A stretch of DNA of 64,000 nucleotides from Alkalihalobacillus sp047302405. Lineage in GTDB: Bacteria; Bacillota; Bacilli; Bacillales; Bacillaceae_D. Location: positions 372,001 through 436,000 of the forward strand of contig NZ_CP154853.1 of assembly GCF_047302405.1 (NCBI RefSeq). Reading direction: 5' to 3'. The notes under the pieces were generated by a model. That model searched no databases, was not told where the DNA came from, and worked only from the letters and a program-made list of their open reading frames with translations. Made by a program: the position numbers and the translations under genes. This document shows, one piece after another, positions 58,963 through 64,000 of this stretch. Within the stretch, counting starts at the first letter, position 1, and every line of letters begins with the position of its first letter.

Positions 58963-60138
58963 ATCTTTTGATTTTGGTGATGACTCCCTGCGGATGTGAA
59001 GAAGAGCATGTTCTAATGTTTTTTGGTTTTTTTCGGTGATTTCAGCCCTTCTCGGGATGCTAGGAAATTTATTCGGGTCATCAAGCCATGTTCGTGGCAA
59101 TGGACATGGGGCATCTTTTTCCCATTTATCGATCCATGAGGTTGGAATGCTCTGTTGGAACACATGAGTTTGCTCACTCATTTCTAACCAGATAGAGCTC
59201 CAAGCACGAGGGACGACATCCCAAATATCATAACCACCCCCACCAACGGCAATCCACTTACCATTACAATATTCATGGGCAAGTTCATGAGCGAGTTTAG
59301 GAATATAATGTAAGCTTTTTAACGAGACGGATAAATGGGTTAATGGATCCTGAAAATGGGCATCGGCTCCATTTTGTGTCAAAATCACATCGGGTTTAAA
59401 AAATTCAATCACTTCTCGGAGAGCGGTTTCATAAACTTCTAAAAAAGAATCATCCTCAGTAAATGCATCGATTGGTACATTAATTGAATACCCATATCCA
59501 TGGCCGGAACCAATTTCATTTGTTTGTCCAGTACCAGGGAATAAATAACGACCAGTTTCATGGATGCTTAATGTACAAACAGATGGGTCGTCATAAAAAG
59601 CAAATTGCACGCCATCGCCATGATGTGCATCTGTATCAATATATAAAACTCGTGCTTGATAATGTCTTTTTAAATACTCAATGGCAATCGCACTATCATT
59701 ATAAATACAAAAACCAGAAGCTTTACCACGGAATCCATGGTGTAGGCCGCCACCAAGATGGAGGGCATGTTGAAACTGGCCACTCATGACTGCTTCAACC
59801 GCTGTTAATGTACCACCAACTAATAAAGCAGAGGCTTGATGCATGTTTTTGAAAATAGGCGTATCTTCTGTATCTAGACCATAACAATCGGCAGTATGGG
59901 CATCAATGGTATCTTCTCCCGCTTTTTTTACAGCGTCAATATAATCTTGGTGATGTACATAAGCAATTTCTTCGTCGGTCGCCATTCGAGGTTTTAAAAT
60001 ATTCTTATCATCAAGGGCATTTGAATTTTTTAGTAGATCGTAAGTTAGTTGCAAACGCATATGATTAAAAGGGTGATTATCATTAAATCGGTAGCCTAGT
60101 TGTTCGGATGAATAAATAAAGGCAGATTGTAAAGTCAT
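58936..60138 (-). CDS. acuC: Acetoin utilization protein AcuC, class I lysine deacetylase
   Basis: Zn-dependent deacetylase of the arginase/histone deacetylase fold; B. subtilis AcuC deacetylates acetyl-CoA synthetase. 400 aa. LGGGLHHGFRGKASGFCIYND holds the catalytic His pair, DTDAHHGDGVQFAF the Zn ligands, and VAVGGGGYD the third, with NGADAHFQDPL. ATG 60138 with AGGAGG is chosen, overlapping the acuB stop (ATGA), a translation-coupling arrangement. Third gene of acuABC. Confidence 0.95.
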   Translation of the reverse strand: MTLQSAFIYSSEQLGYRFNDNHPFNHMRLQLTYDLLKNSNALDDKNILKPRMATDEEIAYVHHQDYIDAVKKAGEDTIDAHTADCYGLDTEDTPIFKNMHQASALLVGGTLTAVEAVMSGQFQHALHLGGGLHHGFRGKASGFCIYNDSAIAIEYLKRHYQARVLYIDTDAHHGDGVQFAFYDDPSVCTLSIHETGRYLFPGTGQTNEIGSGHGYGYSINVPIDAFTEDDSFLEVYETALREVIEFFKPDVILTQNGADAHFQDPLTHLSVSLKSLHYIPKLAHELAHEYCNGKWIAVGGGGYDIWDVVPRAWSSIWLEMSEQTHVFQQSIPTSWIDKWEKDAPCPLPRTWLDDPNKFPSIPRRAEITEKNQKTLEHALLHIRRESSPKSKDKKLNLDSF

Positions 60139-60779
60139 CTTGTTCCTCCTGGGATGCTTGGCCACAATACTTCATATCCAGCCGCGTGAATTTCTTGGAG
60201 CACACGTCTTGGATCGATCGTTTGGATACGAAAAACGAGTACTTTGTCACCTTGGTTGTCACTTGGACGGACGATCACACTAATGATATTTATTTTATAG
60301 GTTTTGAAAATAGAGGCTACATCCGCAAGTACCCCTGTTTTATTAGGTACTCTTACTTCAATATGTGAGCTTGGTTGATGAGCACCAATTAATTCTGTTA
60401 AACAATAAAGAACCTCTTTTTCAGTAATAATACCAACTAACTTTTGATTGTCTAAGATTGGTAAACAACCGACTCGGTGAGAATAAAAGATAGAAGAAGC
60501 ATCTTGAATAAAGTCTAAAGGGTGAGCCGTAATGACAGTTGTGGTCATTAGATTAGTAATCGGCTGACTTAATACATCATCGTCCTGTTTGTTTGAAAAA
60601 ATGGATGGCCTTGCATCACGAATATCACGGTCAGAAATAATTCCAACTAAATGATTGTTTTCATTCATAATAGGTAAATGACGGATTCGATTTTCTTCAA
60701 GTGTCTGAATGGCTTCTTGAATCGTTGCGTTTATTTGTAAAGTAATGACTTCTTTTTGCATGATTTCTTCTACAAGCAT
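60135..60779 (-). CDS. acuB: AcuB, CBS-pair and ACT domain protein
   Basis: Regulatory-type protein of 214 aa with two CBS motifs (residues 1-55, MQKEVITLQINATIQEAIQT, GIISDRDIRDARP; and 75-130, LMTTTVITAHPLDFIQDASS, GIITEKEVLYCLTELIG) followed by an ACT domain (140-205, IEVRVPNKTGVLADVASIFK). CBS pairs often bind adenosine nucleotides. In B. subtilis it is needed for acetoin and butanediol growth, mechanism unknown. ATG 60779 with GGAAGTGACG upstream; 22 bp from acuA. Confidence 0.93.
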   Translation of the reverse strand: MLVEEIMQKEVITLQINATIQEAIQTLEENRIRHLPIMNENNHLVGIISDRDIRDARPSIFSNKQDDDVLSQPITNLMTTTVITAHPLDFIQDASSIFYSHRVGCLPILDNQKLVGIITEKEVLYCLTELIGAHQPSSHIEVRVPNKTGVLADVASIFKTYKINIISVIVRPSDNQGDKVLVFRIQTIDPRRVLQEIHAAGYEVLWPSIPGGTR

Positions 60780-60801
60780 TGAACGTCACTTCCTTAAATT
60801 A

Positions 60802-61434
60802 TTAATACATAAATCGATTTTGAAACCGTAGTTGATCAAATTCTTGCATCGTTTCTGGTTTTACATTTTTTCCGATTCGTGCCATTAAGCAGTTTGCAGG
60901 ATGAGAACTAATCTCTGGATCGTCTGTGGCAAACCAAATAAGTCCCCCGGCATTCATCATTTTCTCCATCATTTTTCGATATTCCCATACATCTAAACCG
61001 CTTCCTTTAAGGTCCCAATGCCAATAATATTCAGTTGTAATAATAATATAATCTTCCATAAAGGGATCTTGAACGGATAATTCTAGCATCGTTTTTCCAG
61101 CCCGAACTCGTCGATAATCTGGAGCAATTTCGATAGCTCCTAACTCGATTAAATTCTCAATATTTCCCTCTGACCACCGTTCTAGTGGGTCAGGATAATG
61201 GAAAGTCACATAACCTACAACTGTTTCTCGATCACGAATGATATTAATTCGACCTTCAGGTAATTCCGCAATTTCTAATAATGCTTCTTTCTGTTCTTTA
61301 ACAGGTCTAAAAGAGGTTAAATCTTCGTGAAAATGATAGGTTGCTAGTCTTTCGGCCGGAACAGGTCCTTCTAGTATAATCGTTCGATCCTTATAAGGTA
61401 TTTCGGTATTTGCATAGGTTTTATGATGTTTCAT
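60802..61434 (-). CDS. acuA: AcuA, GNAT protein acetyltransferase
   Basis: GCN5-related acetyltransferase (210 aa) that acetylates and inactivates acetyl-CoA synthetase AcsA at its C-terminal lysine in B. subtilis. GAIEIAPDYRRVRAGKTMLE is the acetyl-CoA-binding motif A. It is divergent from its target acsA across a 187-bp regulatory gap, and leads the acuABC operon. ATG 61434. Confidence 0.94.
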   Translation of the reverse strand: MKHHKTYANTEIPYKDRTIILEGPVPAERLATYHFHEDLTSFRPVKEQKEALLEIAELPEGRINIIRDRETVVGYVTFHYPDPLERWSEGNIENLIELGAIEIAPDYRRVRAGKTMLELSVQDPFMEDYIIITTEYYWHWDLKGSGLDVWEYRKMMEKMMNAGGLIWFATDDPEISSHPANCLMARIGKNVKPETMQEFDQLRFQNRFMY

Positions 61435-61555
61435 CTTTATTTGTAACCACCTTTAAAAAGCTATTTCACATCTTGAGTTTATCATAACATAAAGAAAAGA
61501 TGAACTTTTCAAAATATTGAATTGACAGTTTTTTGTCATAATTGAACATTTTAAA

Positions 61556-61584
61556 TTGAATAAATTTTCAGGATGTTATATAAT
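61556..61584 (+). promoter_or_regulatory. SigA promoter of acsA
   Basis: TTGAAT (61556-61561), 17-bp spacer, TATAAT (61579-61584). Transcription would start about 30 nt before the start codon. Confidence 0.7.
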
Positions 61585-61621
61585 AATTTTGTAAATTGAA
61601 AATAAGAGAGGAAGATGTTAA

Positions 61622-63337
61622 ATGAAAGTGCAAGCGCTTCCATCTGTAAATGGGAACTACAATTTAAAAGACTATGATGAGGCTGTAAAGTCGTTCAATT
61701 GGGAATCAGTGAAAGAGCAGTTCTCTTGGAATGATACGGGAAAAGTCAATTTAGCTTATGAAGCAATTGACCGTCATGCTGTCGGCGAAAAGGCTTCACA
61801 AATTGCATTATATTACAATGATGCTAAACGAGATGAATCGTTTACATATGAAGAAATGAAACGAAATTCAAATAAAGCGGCAAATGTTTTAAAAGAAGTA
61901 GGAGTAGAAAAAGGAGATCGTGTTTTTATTTTTATGCCACGTTCACCTGAGCTCTATTTTGCTCTATTAGGAACTATTAAGTTAGGTGCTATTGTCGGAC
62001 CTCTTTTTGAAGCATTTATGGAAGGGGCTGTAAAAGACCGTCTAGAAGATAGTGAAGCAAAAGTGTTAGTCACAACACCAGCTTTATTAGAACGTGTTCC
62101 AGTCGGAGATTTACCAGCATTAGAAAAAATTCTAATCATTGATGAAAAAGTAAAAGAAGATGACAAAATTGTTGATTTCTTAAGTCAATTTGAAAAAGCA
62201 AGTGATGAGTTCGAAGTAGAATGGGTTGACCTTGAAGATCCATTAATTTTACATTATACATCTGGCTCTACTGGGAAACCTAAAGGTGTCCTTCATGTTC
62301 ACAATGCGATGATTCAACATTATCAAACAGCTAAATGGGTACTAGATTTAAAAGAAGATGATGTATACTGGTGTACAGCTGACCCAGGTTGGGTAACCGG
62401 AACATCTTACGGTATTTTTGGACCATGGCTTGCTGGTGTTACGAATGTTGTCAAAGGTGGACGTTTTAGCCCAGCAGATTGGTATGAGACTTTACAAAAA
62501 TATAATGTAACTGTTTGGTATAGTGCACCAACAGCCTTTAGAATGCTTATGAGTGCTGGTGACGCTGTTGTAGGAAAATACGATTTATCAAGTGTTCGTC
62601 ACGTATTAAGTGTTGGGGAACCACTGAACCCAGAAGTTGTTCGTTGGGGTATGAAAGTATTTAATTTAAGAATTCATGATACGTGGTGGATGACCGAAAC
62701 GGGTGCTCAGTTAATTTGTAACTATCCAGCAATGGAAATCCGTCCTGGTTCAATGGGTAAACCGATTCCAGGTGTTGAAGCGGCAATTATTGATAACCAA
62801 GGTAATGTGCTTCCTCCTAATCGAATGGGGAACCTTGCGATTAAAAAAGGTTGGCCATCAATGATGAGAGCAATTTGGAAAAATGAGCCAAAATATAACA
62901 GCTATTTTGAGATTGACGGCTGGTACGTATCAGGTGACTCTGCTTATATGGATGAAGATGGCTACTTTTGGTTCCAAGGACGTGTCGATGATGTTATTAT
63001 GACGTCTGGGGAGCGAGTTGGACCGTTTGAAGTCGAAAGTAAACTTGTTGAGCATCCTGCGATTGCTGAAGCTGGTGTTATTGGAAAACCAGATCCGGTC
63101 CGTGGTGAAATTATTAAAGCTTTTATCGCGTTACGTGACGGGTATGAAGTTACGGATGAGCTAAGAGAAGAGATTCGTGTATTTGTTAAAAACGGACTTT
63201 CTGCACACGCAGCACCAAGAGAGATTGAGTTCCGTGCAAAATTACCAAAAACGCGTAGTGGAAAAATTATGAGACGCGTGCTTAAAGCTTGGGAGCTTGA
63301 CCTACCAACAGGCGACTTATCAACAATGGAAGACTAA
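61622..63337 (+). CDS. acsA: Acetyl-CoA synthetase (AMP-forming)
   Basis: Activates acetate to acetyl-CoA through acetyl-AMP. 571 aa. LHYTSGSTGKPKGVLHVHN is the AMP-binding P-loop, WWMTETGAQ and YVSGDSAYMDEDGYFWFQGR complete the adenylate-forming motifs, and the regulatory lysine K548 is in PKTRSGKIMRR, the AcuA acetylation site. ATG 61622 with GAGAGGA upstream. Divergent from acuABC and carrying a cre over its first codons, so expression and activity are controlled by CcpA and by acetylation. Confidence 0.97.
   Translation: MKVQALPSVNGNYNLKDYDEAVKSFNWESVKEQFSWNDTGKVNLAYEAIDRHAVGEKASQIALYYNDAKRDESFTYEEMKRNSNKAANVLKEVGVEKGDRVFIFMPRSPELYFALLGTIKLGAIVGPLFEAFMEGAVKDRLEDSEAKVLVTTPALLERVPVGDLPALEKILIIDEKVKEDDKIVDFLSQFEKASDEFEVEWVDLEDPLILHYTSGSTGKPKGVLHVHNAMIQHYQTAKWVLDLKEDDVYWCTADPGWVTGTSYGIFGPWLAGVTNVVKGGRFSPADWYETLQKYNVTVWYSAPTAFRMLMSAGDAVVGKYDLSSVRHVLSVGEPLNPEVVRWGMKVFNLRIHDTWWMTETGAQLICNYPAMEIRPGSMGKPIPGVEAAIIDNQGNVLPPNRMGNLAIKKGWPSMMRAIWKNEPKYNSYFEIDGWYVSGDSAYMDEDGYFWFQGRVDDVIMTSGERVGPFEVESKLVEHPAIAEAGVIGKPDPVRGEIIKAFIALRDGYEVTDELREEIRVFVKNGLSAHAAPREIEFRAKLPKTRSGKIMRRVLKAWELDLPTGDLSTMED
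61629..61642. promoter_or_regulatory. cre site (CcpA target) at the acsA start
   Basis: TGCAAGCGCTTCCA matches the cre consensus TGWAANCGNTNWCA at all but the two W positions, and its AAGCGCTT core is fully palindromic. It lies in codons 3-7, about 40 bp past the predicted transcription start, where a CcpA roadblock works. B. subtilis acsA is CcpA-repressed from a similarly placed site. Confidence 0.75.
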
Positions 63338-63368
63338 AAACTAGTTTATGAAGCTTTAGAATTTATGA

Positions 63369-63410
63369 GTGGCTGGATTCACATTTTATGTGGGTTCAGT
63401 CGCTTTTTGA
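63369..63410 (+). terminator. acsA terminator
   Basis: GGCTGGATTCACAT pairs (with G-U pairs) with ATGTGGGTTCAGTC, then GCTTTTT. Confidence 0.8.
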
Positions 63411-63486
63411 TAGGAGGAAGAGGAGAGTCTTTTGGATAGGAATTTGAAAGGCTAGCTGGTTAGGTTTCTAACCTCGAAGTATATAC

Positions 63487-63518
63487 AAAAAAGCCGCACC
63501 TCATTGGTGTGGCTTTTC
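63487..63518. terminator. Terminator of the PBP gene
   Basis: AAAAGCCGCACC / GGTGTGGCTTTT with five-base loop. It lies 14 bp from the minus-strand stop codon. Confidence 0.88.
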
Positions 63519-63531
63519 CTCATTCATCAAA

Positions 63532-64000
63532 TTAATCGTCATTTTCATCGTTATTTTCTTCAGTACTATTATCTCCATCGCTATTATCTGCTTCGTTATC
63601 TGCCTCTTCTTGCTGGCGACGTTCTTCTTCTTCGCGTTCTTTACGTTCTTCTTCCTCACGTTCTTTACGCTCTTGTTCGGCTTTCTTTTCTTTCTCTTCG
63701 GCACTAATCCAGTCGCTTCCTTTTGCGGTATCGGAAGCAGGGGATTCATTTCCTCTTGTATCAACGGCGGTCACATAATAAGCTTTAGAGCCACCACTAA
63801 CATTATGACTAGTGGTCGTATTCATTTTTACACTAGCGACACGGCTAAAATTATCACTACCGTTATCAGCTTGATAAATGCGGTAACCAACAATATCACC
63901 GGCTCCATGTTTACTCCAAGTTAAGGTCGAGCCACTTAATTTTACACCAGAAACTTTACCAGGTGTGTTGCCGTTATCTGGAGCATTATTATTTGGAACA
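63532..64000 (-). CDS. C-terminal part of a penicillin-binding protein with FN3 domain (5' truncated)
   Basis: The frame is open from the window end to a TAA at 63532. About 157 codons are visible. They encode a fibronectin type III-like domain (VKLSGSTLTWSKHGAGDIVG, YRIYQADNGSDNFSRVASVK, HNVSGGSKAYYVTAVDTRGN) and then a strongly charged tail of Glu/Arg/Lys and Asp/Asn repeats. In Bacillus a class A PBP with this FN3 plus charged tail sits beside acsA, so that is the likely identity. The catalytic domains are outside the window. Only the C-terminus supports the call. Confidence 0.65.
   Translation of the reverse strand, partial: VPNNNAPDNGNTPGKVSGVKLSGSTLTWSKHGAGDIVGYRIYQADNGSDNFSRVASVKMNTTTSHNVSGGSKAYYVTAVDTRGNESPASDTAKGSDWISAEEKEKKAEQERKEREEEERKEREEEERRQQEEADNEADNSDGDNSTEENNDENDD

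Noticed and set aside
63501..63924. Overlapping lysine- or phenylalanine-rich open frames near the window end
   Set aside because: They are shadows of the Glu/Arg-rich tail of the penicillin-binding protein.
1..64000. Prophage, integron, transposon or restriction/defence island
   Set aside because: No integrase, transposase, phage, restriction or nuclease-helicase genes were found; gene content is core Bacillaceae throughout.

Overview
The window reads as a low-GC Firmicute chromosome, from a Bacillaceae endospore-former. Most genes are close matches to Bacillus subtilis yt- genes (ytmA, ytoA, ytpAB, ytiB, ytqAB, ytgP, ytlPQ, ytmP, ytzH, trmB, ytoP, ytpPQR, sftA, murC, ytxGH, aroA, ccpA, motPS, acuCBA, acsA), largely in a related order. 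Sodium-type MotPS stators directly behind ccpA and the intergenic repeat families suggest an alkaliphilic or alkali-tolerant relative (Alkalihalobacillus/Halalkalibacter-like). That assignment is inference. I see no rRNA or tRNA gene, CRISPR array, prophage, transposase or plasmid module. The first gene (MFS transporter) and the last (C-terminal end of a penicillin-binding protein) are cut by the window edges.

Layout. 1-5.6 kb: MFS exporter, NUDIX hydrolase, ABC importer of the NMT1/ThiY type, YtmA hydrolase. 5.6-7.3 kb: promoter, SAM-I riboswitch and metK. 7.4-10.5 kb: DUF1540 mini-protein, a candidate Fur-controlled small RNA, ytoA, ytpA, ytpB. 10.6-11.05 kb: array of 52-bp tandem repeats. 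11.1-15 kb: beta-carbonic anhydrase, mnmM, ytqA, yttB. 14.86-17.9 kb: leuS with a T-box leader. 17.9-18.1 kb: second 52-bp array, in inverse orientation. 18.2-26.7 kb: flavoprotein, amidase, yjbQ, MurJ-type flippase, tandem FtsW/RodA-type SEDS proteins, a Rossmann protein, pseudouridine synthase. 26.8-40.6 kb: housekeeping genes (ytzE, pepV, cysK, thpR, ytlQ, HicB-like, purU, pullulanase, ytmP, ytzH, trmB, ytzB, ytoP, DUF84, ytoQ). 40.8-48.3 kb: lipoprotein, PfoR/EIIC-like protein, ytpP, ytpQ, ytpR, sftA, interrupted by clusters of structured repeats. 48.7-58 kb: murC, ytxGH with a SigB-type promoter, an FtsA-like protein with a long extra tail, aroA, ccpA, motP, motS. 58-63.5 kb: mtnN, acuCBA and divergent acsA with a catabolite-responsive element at its start codon.

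The genes form recognisable modules: methionine/SAM (S-box metK, mtnN, cysK), envelope synthesis (ytgP, SEDS pair, murC, amidase, PBP), acetate activation under CcpA control (ccpA, acsA, acuABC), and tRNA modification/charging (trmB, mnmM, leuS, thpR).

The least explained content is intergenic. (i) A minus-strand promoter whose -10 box lies inside a Fur box drives no gene, but precedes a short C-rich hairpin with two mutually exclusive folds. (ii) Two arrays of the same 52-bp repeat lie in opposite orientation, each between convergent genes. (iii) A family of 117-176-bp hairpin elements shows compensatory base changes, and its members repeatedly end within a few bases of a gene's ribosome binding site. 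Many start codons were set to TTG/GTG because of Shine-Dalgarno spacing and family length.
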